The notes: generated from the letters alone by a model not told the origin. A stretch of DNA of 64,000 nt from Hyposmocoma kahamanoa (GCF_003589595.1 NW_020654080.1:8318527-8382526), one strand, 5' to 3'; shown: positions 23,028 to 34,337, numbered from the stretch's first letter. Numbers and translations: made by a program.

Positions 23028-23235
23028 TGTGCGCAGGAACTTTTCAATTTGGTTCCGCCCTCACCGTTCCTCCTTCGGTCGACTAGAAGGTCCGGAGCAC
23101 TCCATTCTTATGTCGTTGATATTCCACCTATTCGCACTATTCAAGGCTAGAGTGAATAGGCATTTTTTAGGCAAACGCGTCCCATCGTCGGTCACATCGT
23201 CGCTTAACATCAGGTGAGATTGTGGCCAAGCGTGT
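23028..23235 (+). mobile_element. Jockey-like LINE C-terminus and 3' end (family E, copy 3)
   Basis: Reads LFALFKARVNRHFLG, then SSVTSSLNIR and stop, followed by ATCAGGTGAGATTGTGGCC. The LPADLFPERYNL part upstream is replaced by diverged sequence. It runs directly into a TA microsatellite. Confidence 0.75.
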
Positions 23236-23238
23236 GTC

Positions 23239-23241
<3 letters not shown>

Positions 23242-23269
<28 letters not shown>
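23242..23269. repeat. (TA)n microsatellite
   Basis: A pure TA run abutting the end of a LINE relic, possibly an expanded element tail. Confidence 0.9.
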
Positions 23270-23274
<5 letters not shown>

Positions 23275-24491
23275 TCGGGAAGCCTTAATGTATTAATTAA
23301 TCATTTCATGTATTATTATGCACTCTTTGCATATTACTTAAAGTTTAGATAAATTTTCTTTGAATATTTCCGTCTCTGGTCATTACACGGATAAAATTTA
23401 ATGTCTGATGACGACTTGAGGTTTAATTATACCGTATAATATTATTAGTACTAATTAACGTTCATGACTAAGAATTGTCAATCAAAATGGTTAAATTGCT
23501 AAAATGTTATCAGTTAATTAAAACTAGGTCTATTTCCAATAGACTATCTGTAATCGATATATAAATTGTTGCTTGATGTTAATACCTTTCAATATTGCGA
23601 AACTACATTCAATTAAGTAGAACCTTCAAGTTATAGAATTATAATAAATAATGAAAAAGGAAAAGATGTAAAGAATATATAAAAATATGCGATATTCAAC
23701 CTTATGACAATGACGTTAGAAACGGGAAAATACATAGTTATGGAACTGCTTCATGAAGCAGTTACGTAGTAATTGCAAATAAAGAAAATAAATTTTCATA
23801 TCAATTCCGCGTATCAAGTAGTCTCGTATCGAGCACTCGAGGCGATTCTACTAATCGAATGGCATCACGAAGTCGATATTGAACGTGACGGACGTGATCC
23901 TTATGAGGTCTAGCACGTTTGTGACGGAATATGAAAACGTACTTGATAATATGGCTTTATGTGCATGTTAATGACTCATGTGGAGAAATGATTGCATGTT
24001 TAATGGGGACTTCATAATATATGTAAGATAAACGGTCTTAACTGTTTATTTAAACTACGAACTTGTAAAATAAAAATAACGATTTTTGCAAAAGCTTGCC
24101 TTGTAGGACACCTGATTCGATGTTTACGATTTAATGAGAAAAAAATATATCATCTTGTACAAAGAGCGACAGGTGCACAAAAATGTGGCCTCCAAAATTT
24201 TAAACTAAATTTTGCAAAACATAATTATTGCATCGTTTAGCAGCTGACGCCAGCAGGTGTACGCACTTCCTGGTCGAATTTCTGTTATGGATCCTTGCTT
24301 CTACATTGTATATCAGAATATAATTGTTAAACTACCACAAGGTTGTAGTTACTTATTGTTAGATAAATTATCACTTTTATACAGCATTTAAGCCTGATTG
24401 TAACAAAAAAATTACTCAAAAATTAAAAAAATACAATTAATAAAAAACTTTCTTCCTTTTCCATTTATCTCAAATCCACGAATCGAGTGGC
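23270..24491. other. Unassigned DNA
   Basis: A CpG-richer patch lies near 23825-23910 (CTCGTATCGAGCACTCGAGG). No gene or named repeat. Confidence 0.5.
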
Positions 24492-24665
24492 TTGCACGTC
24501 GGTTTTTACGGTGTCGCTATCCTGAAGTCTTGGGTTCAACCTCTGGCCGAGGCATTGTAGAAACAAAACGGTTTATGATACCGTCGTTCTGATTTCCATA
24601 AAACAAATGCTTTAGTTTACTTTGGGATCAGAACAAAGTATGTGATGTTGAATATATATATATTA
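24492..24665 (+). mobile_element. tRNA-derived SINE, family S5
   Basis: The head CTTGGGTTCAACCTCTGGCC contains a worn B box, then ATGATACCGTCGTTCTGATT, then TTACTTTGGGATCAGAACAA and GTATGTGATGTTGAATATAT. Same order as the reverse copy at 50541. Confidence 0.75.
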
Positions 24666-26097
24666 CTATTAATCAAAAGTTAATTTCCAATGTTAAAATC
24701 GTTAAATAACATCGCAATAGTTCTATTGAAATTGACAGTAATATAGCAATAATAAAACATACGAACGTGATATCAGCTGTTATTACTGTAAATTGCGCAA
24801 CTCATCAAAATAACTAAACTCGAAATATTCGACGTATGACTAAGCACAGAGGTCAAATTCAGAATGAAAAGGTGTAAATGCCACGTGTGTATCAAATTAC
24901 ATGTATTTAGTAGGTAATAATTTTAGTTGCATTACTTGAAATGAGTTCCTTGAACGTGTTTGCTGTTAGTTTTTATTGGCTATTTTTTTTAGAGCAGCAG
25001 ACCGACGTAGTTTAGTTGATTATGCATTGAAACTTAAACTATAAGTTGACTGTATGTCGATAGAAAATCAAATCTGATTTAATAATAAACTTCTAAGTGT
25101 GAGAAAATAATGAAGAGATAGAAAGACAAAGTAGACATTGAACATGAATTGTCACCGAGTTAATTCTTTGTTTCGGAAATGTAGATCCCGAGGGGTGCAA
25201 TAGTATGAAGTTGTATTGCATCAATGGCAGACATGTACCACTGCACACTTTGGACTTTGTGACCTGTGTCCACTGACACAGGTCACAAAGTCTCAATAAA
25301 TCTAGTTGATCTATATCACGATGGCAACAGGCTTTGTTAGGAGGAAGCGAACAGATCAGTGCAAGGTTGACTAGCCTCTCACTTCCGCGACGATGCGGCG
25401 CGGGCGCACCTTGCTGGCGGTTTTTTAGAAAATGTGTTATGTAACAGTTTTAGACATTAAGCTATAAGGTAAAATATTTAGATAAGACTTTATGAGTAGT
25501 TAGTTTCGTAGGAAATTAGCATCTTATTTACCTTACCTTACTTGTTTACCTTATATCCCCTTTTGTTTTCCTAGAAGTTTATTTCATAGTGCCGTAATAA
25601 TTTTGAAATCGGTTAGTTTAGTTCTTGTAATGCAGAATTCGATTTAGTCTCATTCAAATATTAGATATTCGTGCTCTTATGTACCAGCAAAGTTACTCTG
25701 TACAAGTCAATGAATTAATTCCACAGAACATGTACAGACCGCGTTCAAGAACTCATTTGATGTTATGCAAATATTAAATTTATAACCAGTGTCATGAGAA
25801 TTTATTGCATCTAAATGCTTTCTCACATTGATGGCAGTTTTGAAAGATATTGAGTAATAGTATTGGAATAGTCATAGTTGACTATTTTACTGTCTGTAAT
25901 ACAGAAAAATGTTATATTTTTATAATTGTCAGTAAAATTGACGATATATTTGCCTTGCCTCACTTGTATTTTATATAGATAACATTTTATAAAACATATA
26001 CGATGAAAGAAAAAAAGGTGTAGAACAAATTGACTATTCATGCTCAAGTCCGTTTACGTAGAAGGCTGGAAAAGTTGTTCAAAAAATTCAAAACACG
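24666..26097. other. Unassigned DNA with a perfect hairpin
   Basis: GC-richer patch at about 25320-25430 (GCGACGATGCGGCGCGGGCG). No open frame of note. Hairpin at 25253 listed separately. Confidence 0.5.
25253..25292. repeat. Perfect 18-bp hairpin, 4-nt loop
   Basis: GACTTTGTGACCTGTGTC, loop CACT, then the exact reverse complement. Too short and too perfect for a typical pre-miRNA; template-switch origin is likely. Confidence 0.95.
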
Positions 26098-26624
26098 TTA
26101 TTTTTTAAAGATGTCATCAATATATCTTCTTAAATGAGATCGACGATTTAATATAATTCTCTTTAATATAATTCTACTATCAAATTTACACTTTCTTTCA
26201 CAAAGAATCAATTTAGCAACGGATTATTCAAATACATTCTTCAAAGAGCCTTTCCCTACATTGACAAAGTGCATCCAATTGTGTGCTGCTTTAGCCATAG
26301 TCGGGTCTCCATTCATATGTAAAACTGCAACATCTGGGTCATTCCAACAAAGTACTTTTAGTTCAACTAACGGGATCTTAGGTTCCGCAGTACTATGGTA
26401 CAAACTTACACTTCTTTACCAACATCTTTCAAAGGTACTAATTGGATGGATTCCTTTTTGAGACAAAGCATTATGCATGCGATATCGTTTACCGAAGAAG
26501 ACTTGACGTCACTTTCCTTTTCTGTGCTCAGTTAATGAGAGTGACACTTCGTGCTTCTTATGTGGGTTTAGAGGTTGCTTTTGATAAGGATGGGTCACTG
26601 AATGTTTAATGTGAGAACATATTC
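26098..26624 (-). pseudogene. Degenerate coding frame of unknown family
   Basis: On the minus strand one frame runs about 175 codons from 26622 down to a stop at 26098-26100 with only three internal stops, at 26509-26511 (TGA), 26416-26418 (TAA) and 26224-26226 (TAA). Many more would be expected by chance in DNA this AT-rich. Within it the residues look protein-like, for example NDPDVAVLHMNGDPTMAKAA and KHEVSLSLTEHRKGK. A second open frame (26531-26406, containing CLKKESIQLVPLKD) overlaps part of it, so frameshifts are possible. I do not recognise the protein: it could be a host exon relic or an old transposon gene. A plus-strand 66-codon frame here is its shadow. An assembly gap lies 55 bp upstream of its 5' side. 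Confidence 0.45.
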
Positions 26625-26678
26625 AATGCTTGTTAAAAAGATCGTTGATATTGACATTTTCTTATTCTACCGACTTTT

Positions 26679-26688
26679 NNNNNNNNNN
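26679..26688. other. Assembly gap (10 N)
   Basis: Ten consecutive undetermined bases; the true length may differ. Confidence 1.
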
Positions 26689-27442
26689 TGTATTTCTTTT
26701 CTTTTAATTTCTTCTAGTGAAATTAAGGAAAAATAAACTTTTCTGGTGCCCTATTTTAGAGTGAGGTTGTTATTTAAGACACTGAGGAACATAGGCTCTC
26801 ATGTTATGGGTTACCCTGTTTTCAGGGCGCGGAATAATATCTTATACAGTTTTGACCTTACTGTATGTAGTTGGAAATGTACAGTAATTTAAAAATTTTG
26901 AAATAAATTCAATACTTTCTTTATCTTTCCTATCCTTTCGAGATTTTTGTTATGTGAGACATATCTTTAAAATCATCTTAAAATAATTCCTTATCACAGG
27001 AAACAAGTTAACCTTTACTACAAAGATCGATCTTCAACATATTTATGCAGGCAAAAGTTCTAAGCATCAATAACAATTTCAGATCTGCATCTCACAGGAA
27101 ACGCCACTAATAATAAATTATCCGTTATTAAACCTTGATGTAACTATGTATGTATCAGGCAAATGTGCGTTAGTTTCATTACAGCGATCACCAATGATTG
27201 CTAGATTAATGATGATGACACTAATATTGATTGCGGGCGCTACTTTGAGTTCCCTGGGAACGGACAGTTAAGGGTATTTAGCTACAAGAACGTCAATGAG
27301 TTTGAGCCTGTGTTTTAAATTAAATATGTTTTCACTGGCGGTATTGAATCATTGAACAGCAAATTTTACGAAAAGGCATGGCCACTGAAGATTGTGCAGT
27401 TAAGAATAGTTGAAAAAGTTATCTATTTTGAAACGACTACTA
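26689..27442. other. Unassigned DNA
   Basis: AT-rich, no gene or named repeat seen. Confidence 0.5.
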
Positions 27443-27718
27443 GTTTTTTCTTACGATGTCAAGTGATGAACGAGTCGTGTGATAAGTGATCAGAGATAGA
27501 CCTACCCATAACAGTTGCAGTACCACTTAGAGCTTTAAAAATTGCAAAAACTTGAGGGGCATCGTGGGCACGACATCATGAGACTAAAGCTGACATTTCC
27601 AGCACCATTACCATTCATAACCGGAACGCAGTAGAGCTCACATGAGTACTTGGCGGTAAATATAGTGGCTGTATTTTCTTGGACGGACATGTTCACAAGG
27701 AGATCTACTGCTGCTAAA
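27443..27718 (-). repeat. Repeat A, diverged (copy 13)
   Basis: Reverse: T run, ACGATGTCAAGTGATGAACG, CATAACAGTTGCAGTACCAC, ending GGAGATCTACTGCTGCTAAA. More mutated than average. Confidence 0.88.
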
Positions 27719-28697
27719 CTTTATCTTGTTAACCACCCTTTATGCTATATAGGCTCGTCTTATGGGTTATGTTCTTGTTGGATTATATCACACGATAACA
27801 CGTTTAGGATTCCCTGAATTAGCAGTACATCCAACATTAAGTTTCTTTATCTTAGTTTCCGCTTTTTAATATCATCTAAATTGCAAAATTTATTATCAGA
27901 ACCTAAAGATTATTCGTAGCACAAAGAAATGCAAATCATTTGATTTTCGTCATCATATTGCGTATTTCCTCTTACAATATGATCTTTGGGTTCACGTATA
28001 CATTGTGCGGTTTATTACAAATTTCGACTTTCTCTTCAATTTTTTTGACATATGCATTTAAAAGGTGTAACAAAAAGGTCTGACCATATTTTAGCTGAAT
28101 TTCTTATGTTCATACCAATTCATCGCTGTGTTACTGTAGGTGATATACAGACTGAATGCATAAACACAAACGGAACGCATTCATGGACTCCTACGCTCCA
28201 ATAAGTGAAACAATGTAAAGGAAACCAGTACGATCTGCCACAGCAGACAATAGGATTTGTACTTTCGTCAATTTGTACCCCGTCATTATTTCAATGGGAC
28301 CATTTGATGGTTCGATGAATGGGCAAGCAGTCGGAAAGTCGGATAAACTTTCGTTTTGTGTCGACGGTTTCCGGAGTTTGTTATGCGTTTGTCTTCTGTT
28401 TATGGAAAGTAAAGGACCAATGCATGAGCGTATTGGTAGCTAACAAATGTAACTCTTAACTCTGTGATGCAGAGTCTATCTTAAGTTTCCTAATTTGTTA
28501 CACGATTCTCCAGTTCAGGTGCTCAAAAGGCTCGCATAGGTCTTTGAATATTTTTTGGCACTTTTGCCATATGTGATATGATTATTATTATGAATAATGT
28601 GTGGCGTTAAGATACTTTCCTGTAGCCATCACTCCTGGAGTAGGTACCTATATCTCTCTGAATAAAATAGACAAACGTTTTATGAATGAATGAGTAG
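27719..28697. other. Unassigned DNA
   Basis: Moderately mixed composition at 28170-28420 but no open frame or repeat match recognised. Confidence 0.5.
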
Positions 28698-28836
28698 AAT
28701 ATATTTGTTTTTTCAAACAAACCATCTGACTGATGTTAGCCGTGACCATGGGACCATTAAAGGGCCCGAAACGTTGGTTTGTTTGAAAAACAAATATACG
28801 CGATTTGGATCTGCAAAAATAGTTTCATTTTCTATG
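28698..28836. repeat. Family C foldback element (copy 4)
   Basis: The left arm is shortened to ATATTTGTTTTTTCAAACAAACC. The full right arm has GTGACCATGGGACC, GGGCCCGAAACGTTGG, AAATATACGCGATTTGG and TAGTTTCATTTTC. The asymmetric tail is absent. Confidence 0.85.
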
Positions 28837-28929
28837 ATCATGATTATATGAAATATATCCTATGATATGGTGTAATGTGACGGGCTGGTATCCTATGGTA
28901 TATTTCATATAATAGCGAAAACTTGTCAC

Positions 28930-29400
28930 GAAATGCTGCCGTTGTCTTAATATTTTGCGCACTCGACTTTTTCAGTGCTACATCTGGACGATATTTTCAT
29001 ACAGATGTGAGGCCTGGACAATAAAAGAGCATCACAGGAAAGGTATTGCAGCATTTGAAATGCAGGCCTACAGAAGAATGTTGCACTTATCATGGACTCA
29101 GAAAGTCACAAATGACGAAGTTCTGCGACTAGTTGGACAGAAGCGTAAACTTTTGAGGCCATCAAACAGCGAAATGTTGTATATCTAGGTCATGTACTTA
29201 GGCGAGACAGATACGAGCCTCTGCAACTGATAATGATGGGAAAAGTCGCTGGTAAAAGGAAATCCTGGCTGAAGAACATACGAGAGTGGACTGGGATAGC
29301 GAGTGCCTCGCAACTGTACATCCTCGCCAGAAATAAAGATAAATATGCTGAGCTGGTTGCTAACTTTCACTAGTTGGAGAGGCACCTTAAGAAGAAGAAA
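28930..29400 (+). mobile_element. Non-LTR retrotransposon relic, C-terminal part of reverse transcriptase ORF
   Basis: From about 28934 the plus strand reads LRTRLFQCYIWTIFSYRCEA, then AFEMQAYRRMLHLSW and VTNDEVLRLV. A one-base slip at about 29150-29160 moves to another frame, which continues with VVYLGHVLRRDRYEPLQLI, GKRKSWLKNIREW and a stop at 29371-29373. The FEM-YRRML-SW, VTN-EVL, YLGH-LR-Y and SWL-N-R-W blocks follow the post-RT C-terminal region of insect LINE ORF2 proteins. An A/G-rich tail follows the stop. The RT catalytic region is absent, so the copy is 5'-truncated and dead. A 117-codon minus-strand open frame over it is a shadow. Clade not certain. Confidence 0.85.
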
Positions 29401-30268
29401 AAGCAAAAACCTAAGAACTCGATAATAAGTACATTTAGAAAAACAAAAAAAAAAGAAGAAGAACAGCGCTATGGACCAAAAACTGCGTCTTCTTTTTTTC
29501 TTTACATGTATGTAACCTATTCCATCGATGTAGTACAAAATTGTTTGCTAACTTATTTAGTCTTAAAGACAATAAATATTGACTATACCACAGCTTTCTA
29601 TTGCTTATTGTTGTATTAATTGAAACAGAAATCATCACAGTTCAACGATAAAATGTACACTATCACTAATTGCATTCAAAACATTCTATAGTGGCACAAT
29701 CTTTTTCTTCTTTGTACTTTACTTGTACGTTTCACACCATAAGAACAATGGTGCAAATTGCCGCAAGTAGTGAACAGTGTAAATTTTGTAAGGTGAAAGC
29801 AATGGGAACATAGAAATCGTTTTGTGATAATACCAGTAAATGCTTTACAGCAGCTGTTACGGTTAGGTATAAAGCGGAGTTGCAATATCTCGAAAGGAAT
29901 TTCGGAATTTTTTCAATTTCGAAGAATAGTTACCGTAGAAATGTTGTTTGGTTACGTGATTAACATAAAATTTGGTATGACAGTATTTTTCACCCTAGTT
30001 ACAACTTGGAGAGTTTTGTACTTAGAAGTGCACAAATTAAAATGTTACTTATTTAATGCAAACACGACTAGGTTTTTTTTTCTAATATCACTTTAAATAA
30101 TACTAAAGTACATAATTATTTTATCTTTGGATGATATATTAACGTATAAAAAAATTTAATAATTAAATATTTTTTGTATATGAAAATAGCATGCACGCTG
30201 ATACTCTCAATTATAAATATAGTGGCCCAAATCAAAATAGTTAATTTTCTGTTTATTACACAGCTTTT
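29401..30268. other. Unassigned DNA
   Basis: Open frames of 69-90 codons on both strands overlap one another and show no domain. No named repeat. Confidence 0.45.
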
Positions 30269-30467
30269 TTATGAATGTGCTAAATTTTATAGTGAATAAG
30301 ATATCAAGCTTTCCAAAAGTAAAATTATATATGACGACAGTGAGGTATACACGCTTCTTTAAAAAAATATACAATAGATGTTACCAGTTTTCGCTCATAA
30401 ATTGCTTACCTAAGAATGAAAATCATGTCATGAGGTTATATCAAAGTATTATTATATACAGCATTTT
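30269..30467 (+). repeat. Duplicated ~200-bp segment (left partner)
   Basis: Shares GAATGTGCTAAATT, GTGAATAAGATA, AAGTAAAATTATAT, GTGAGGTATACACGCTTC (GAAGAGGTATATACGCTTC in the partner), CTCATAAAT, CCTAAGAATGAA and AAAGTATTATTA, in order, with 39029-39215. Both copies run directly into a sense-oriented repeat A. Confidence 0.85.
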
Positions 30468-30697
30468 TAGTAGCAGTAGAGCTCTGTATGAAGGAGTTAA
30501 TTCAGGGAAGTACTGCCACCTTACCTGTTTCTGCTGCTAAGCAGTGAAGTGAGTATTCCTACGTTCTGGTTTTGGTGAAATTACAGGCATATGGGACTTG
30601 TCAACTTATGTCTCAGGGTAACAGACGCCGCGGCAGTGTTCCTCAGATCTTTGCGATTTAAATCTCTTAGTGGCACTGCAAGTGCTATTGACGGCGG
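30468..30697 (+). repeat. Repeat A, 3'-truncated (copy 14)
   Basis: TAGCAGTAGAGCTCTGTATG through TCAACTTATGTCTCAGGGTA to GGCACTGCAAGTGCTATTGA; it ends in unrelated GC-richer sequence. The block around the short hairpin's right arm is partly deleted. Confidence 0.88.
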
Positions 30698-31315
30698 GGC
30701 GGCTCTCGTTCTCCGTTCGACATTCGTCCGACATAATTACTGTCAAATATCGCACTGCTATTACAATAGTGTTATAACTCAAAATATGTGAAATTCAAGA
30801 TTATACCATTGTTGAACGTAAAATTTGATTCTCTACACGTCAATAAAACCGTCGTTAGAATAATGTAAAAAACTATTCAAAGATATCTACTTAACTCAAA
30901 ATAAGATACGCTTTATGTGAGCTAGTTCTGGCCAAAACAGTCCTTATTCAAAAATATAAAAACTATTTTTTTCTTTTTTTCTTAAACATGTATATTTGGC
31001 AAGTAGGAAATAACTTACATATAAATTTACACAAATGTTTTACGGGAAGCGAGTAATTCGTTTTTAGTCGATTCTGAGAAAATACACTTTTTGAGTTAAT
31101 ACACTATTGTATTGCCATTGCGATATGATAATAGTCGACTAAATCAAAAGACAATGTTAAGTATGAAGCTCTATTTGCAACATGTATTTCTTAATTTGGT
31201 CGGACGGAGAACGGGAGTAGTATCTTCTTAATCTTTATGGATACCCCTGAGCCCAGGGAGACTCAGGGGTTATGTGGGGACTCTCCCTCCACACTGGAAG
31301 TGTAACTTAAGACCT
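30698..31315. other. Unassigned DNA
   Basis: A weak stem (ACCCCTGAG at 31243 pairing with CTCAGGGGT at 31262) sits in a GC-richer patch at 31200-31315. No gene. Confidence 0.45.
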
Positions 31316-31360
31316 ACACATGACTTCTTCGTCCCGTCACTTAGTAGCATATTACAAAAA
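31316..31360 (+). repeat. Repeat A, last ~45 bp only (copy 15)
   Basis: CATGACTTCTTCGTCCCGTC followed by ACTTAGTAGCATATTACAAAAAA, equal to the sense 3' end. Confidence 0.7.
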
Positions 31361-31762
31361 ATATATACGTTTATGTTAAATGATTTCATCACGAAATTCC
31401 ATAAAGTATATATTCCTTATCCTTAGTACTCAATAATCTACTTTCAAAACAACAAGTTAAAAAGGTATGTCAAGTAAAACACAGTAATTAACTACACTAT
31501 TGACAGTCGGGTTTTTGTGATACAACTTTTTCTTCAAACTACATTTTGCTTATGTGAAAATCAATCCAAATGTGGTATGTTCCAAATTGATCAAGGCAAG
31601 TAGGGCGTGAAATTTCTTTTCAATTTTAGTGAGAGCAAGTATATACTCGTACCGCAACCTTGGTATAGTCCTATAGTATCGCCACATGTGATATATCAAA
31701 AGTATTGTTATTACAAGAAAGTCATAAAAATATTTACGAACTCATCATTAACATATTTATTC
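31361..31762. other. Unassigned DNA
   Basis: AT-rich, nothing recognised. Confidence 0.5.
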
Positions 31763-31985
31763 CTCCCACTGCTGGGCACGGATCTCCTCTCAGGCGAGGG
31801 CCTTAGTCAACCACGCTGGCCCAATGATGGTAGGGAGGGGACTTTACACGTTTTATGATGATTTCTTTCACCGGAAAGTTTATGGTAAATTTCAAATTAA
31901 TTCCTGCTTTAGAAATGATTGCAATTGCAAAGGCCTGGATTCGAAGCCGCAGTCTCTGCTTTAGAGGCGATACCACGGGGTTCTT
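31763..31985 (-). mobile_element. tRNA-derived SINE, family S4
   Basis: TCCCACTGCTGGGCACGG, CCTCTCAGGCGAGGGCCTTA, CCACGCTGGCCCAATG, TTTCACCGGAAAGTTTATGG, and at the right end the tRNA-like head in reverse (TGGATTCGAAGCC as B box, CGATACCACGGGG). This body is one I know as widespread in Lepidoptera. Best companion copy at 63632. Confidence 0.85.
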
Positions 31986-32167
31986 GAACTATCGACTCTA
32001 CACTACTTGAATCAAACGCGTATATGTGACATCTTATAACTGTCCTATTTAAGCATAAAAAGTTATTAACTAATTTTGTTCGTTGAATGTTTAAACCTCT
32101 CTCCTTAAAAGTTGTATTGGAAATGTGACCTTATTACATCAGGAATGCGTAGTTTGGATAGTCTTTA

Positions 32168-32245
32168 ATTAAAAGTCACATAATCATTTATTCCATAGGT
32201 AAAATTTTTACACTTGAAAACCAAATTTTTAAGCTACTGCTCGTT
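32168..32245 (-). mobile_element. Dispersed retroposon fragment (copy 2 of the 22425 family)
   Basis: CATTTATTCCATAGGTAAAA, then ACTTGAAAAC and TTTTTAAGCTACTGCT match 22425-22500. Confidence 0.6.
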
Positions 32246-33029
32246 CACTGCGCTGACCGTTGATTGCTCTTATCAAATAAATTTCAATGCTATGGAATAC
32301 ACTTTGAATCATAATTGTGTGGAATCTAGACTCATTTTGTCTTTCCATACATCTTTATCTAACACATACTCTTCAATTTTGTAATATGACTTTTCAATTA
32401 AAATACTTTTAATTTATTTAATAGTTTATTGTACAGGAAAAATACAACAAGCGAAATTAAAAACAAGGTTCTGCTTATTTCTAATAGAAATTTCTTCCTG
32501 CAGACCTAAATCCAGGACACTATAACTAAAAGAACGGGCAGAATATGTGCACAACAAAAACAGGAGAAAAAAAATAAATAAAAATAATATAAAAATATTA
32601 AATTGTTATAAATTATATAAATACTTAGATAAATACATATTTTATAATATAGTACCTAAGATATGGATGGAATAGTAGATAAATAATGCTCTTTAACTCT
32701 CACTTTAAAAAGTGCTAACGATTTACTTTCATCACATTTAATATGAGTTTTTAACTTAGGAATTGATAATCTTAATGTATGCTCCGGAATCTTATTGTAA
32801 AAACGTTCACGATAAGTGACGTAGAGTTAAAATTAAGTCTGAGGTGAAAATCTGAGCGAGCTGTTGTGTTGACTGTACCTACTAATTCAGAATGGATATG
32901 GGAAGTATTTTGTTTTAAATTACGTAATTCGACTTGTAGCTTATAATATTTTTAGTGAATATCATGCTATTTTTACTATCATGATGTTCAAAATATTTTT
33001 TTTGTGTAAATACTCCAATACTTTGTTAT
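32246..33029. other. Unassigned AT-rich DNA
   Basis: A/T simple-sequence rich near 32560-32660; no gene. Confidence 0.5.
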
Positions 33030-33075
33030 TATTATTGAAGCAAAGATCGAACAATCACAATCTGGAGTCGACATA
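33030..33075 (-). mobile_element. SINE S2 tail fragment
   Basis: TTATTATTATTGAAGCAAAG followed by ATCGAACAATCACAA equals the S2 tail in reverse. Confidence 0.5.
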
Positions 33076-33831
33076 GCGACAATTGCCGCAACATGGTTGT
33101 ACTTTTTGGCCAAAAGGTTTTAGTGTAATTATTTTGTTAATTTTTGTAAAAAAGAGTGACAAAAATAAAGCATAAATTGATTTTTAAAATTTGAATTTGA
33201 TAAATTTTTAAGATTTTCCATAGTAGGGTAACAGTGATGACAGAATAGTTTCTATTGGAATTTTATTTCTAGCAAATTTTCTTCAAATAATGCGTACGGG
33301 AAAGCATACATACATTAATTTATATATATACAGATTAATGGGCTTCGTGGTTTGTAGTACTAGGTATTACAATTTAGTAGCAAAGGCTTGTAGCTTTTTT
33401 AGCATGGTAGGTAGTATAGCGTATCAAGCAGGTACATTTATTCAACTAAAGGTAGTAATTTCACACATTTAACCCACACAAAAAGGTATCTATTTTGTCT
33501 ATAATATCCTACTTACTCTATAAACACTATTAGAGTTGAACAGAAGGCTAACCAGGCTTTCACTTTTACTCCAGTAAGGTGTAATGGGTTCTCGACAGAT
33601 GGAAATAAATGATATATCTCGATGTAGTTGGCCACGCAAAATGTCATTGTTGTTTAATAGATTGTTTTGGATTTGTAACACTGTTGGGTAATATTCCGAT
33701 TGGTTTTGACTGCGGAAAGATTGAACGGAGCTAAGCTAAAGTGTAAGTAACAATAAAGCAGAAATCAGTGGGATTTTGGCTTTATTTAAAATAATTTATG
33801 GTAGTTGCATGATACCTAATATCAAATAGTT
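33076..33831. other. Unassigned DNA
   Basis: Two 60-codon frames without features; nothing recognised. Confidence 0.5.
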
Positions 33832-33881
33832 AAGGTAGCAGTATTTCCCTGGACGAACTTTTTCACAAGGTTCTTTACTCT
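33832..33881 (-). repeat. Repeat A, sense-5' end fragment (copy 16)
   Basis: AAGGTAGCAGTATTTCCCTG followed by GACGAACTTTTTCACAAGG. Only this ~50-bp edge is present. Confidence 0.8.
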
Positions 33882-33885
33882 GTGT

Positions 33886-33986
33886 CTTATCACTATGTTT
33901 TCCTTCGCCGAAAAGCTCATGGTGAATTTCAAATTAAATTCATACTCATAGCACACAAAATTCCCTAGTTTAAGCCCTGGTAATTG
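33886..33986 (-). mobile_element. SINE S4, internal fragment
   Basis: CACTATGTTTTCCTTCGCCG, GCTCATGGTGAATTTCAAAT and CACAAAATTCCCTAGTTTAAG line up with the middle of S4 at 63632. Confidence 0.65.
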
Positions 33987-33987
33987 G

Positions 33988-34030
33988 AAGCATTCAAGAA
34001 AAAAAAAATTTCAAGCATTCAAGAAAAAAA
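33988..34030. repeat. 18-bp direct duplication
   Basis: AAGCATTCAAGAAAAAAA occurs twice, separated by a few bases, immediately before the large hairpin at 34033. Confidence 0.95.
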
Positions 34031-34032
34031 TA

Positions 34033-34103
34033 GACAGAAATATTGCTTATCTGCTTATCAGCAGCTAATTTCTGCTGATAAGCAGATAAGCAATATTTCT
34101 GTC
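34033..34103. repeat. Perfect 32-bp hairpin, 7-nt loop
   Basis: Arm GACAGAAATATTGCTTATCT plus GCTTATCAGCAG, loop CTAATTT, and the exact complement. The right arm runs into repeat A (TTTCTGTCACCAAGCAG), so the left arm looks like a reverse copy of DNA just inside repeat A. Confidence 0.97.
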
Positions 34104-34337
34104 ACCAAGCAGTAATGTCAGCATTACTTTGTTCCGGTTTTTAAGGGTGCTAGTAAAATTACAGGCATATGAGACTTGTCAACTTATGTCTCAGCGTGAC
34201 GGGCGCAGTGGCTGTGCCCCTCAAATCTTTGCGTTTTAAAGCTCTGAGTGGCACTGTAACTGTTACGGACAGGCGTGTCGCTCACAATCAGGCGCACGAC
34301 TTGTTCATTCCGTCACTTGATATTATAAAAAAAAATA
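34094..34337 (+). repeat. Repeat A, 5' part rearranged (copy 17)
   Basis: From TTTCTGTCACCAAGCAGTAA to CACTTGATATTATAAAAAAA. The first ~45 bp of the family are replaced by the hairpin. Confidence 0.92.

Noticed and set aside
26261..26461. 66-codon plus-strand frame as a real gene
   Set aside because: The opposite strand has a longer, more protein-like frame; this one is more likely its shadow.
29185..29538. 117-codon minus-strand open frame
   Set aside because: It is antisense to the LINE relic and is rich in F and R from AAG/AAA runs; a shadow.
34033..34103. microRNA precursor
   Set aside because: The arms are perfectly complementary with no bulges, and the right arm is made of repeat A sequence. 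A template-switch palindrome fits better.
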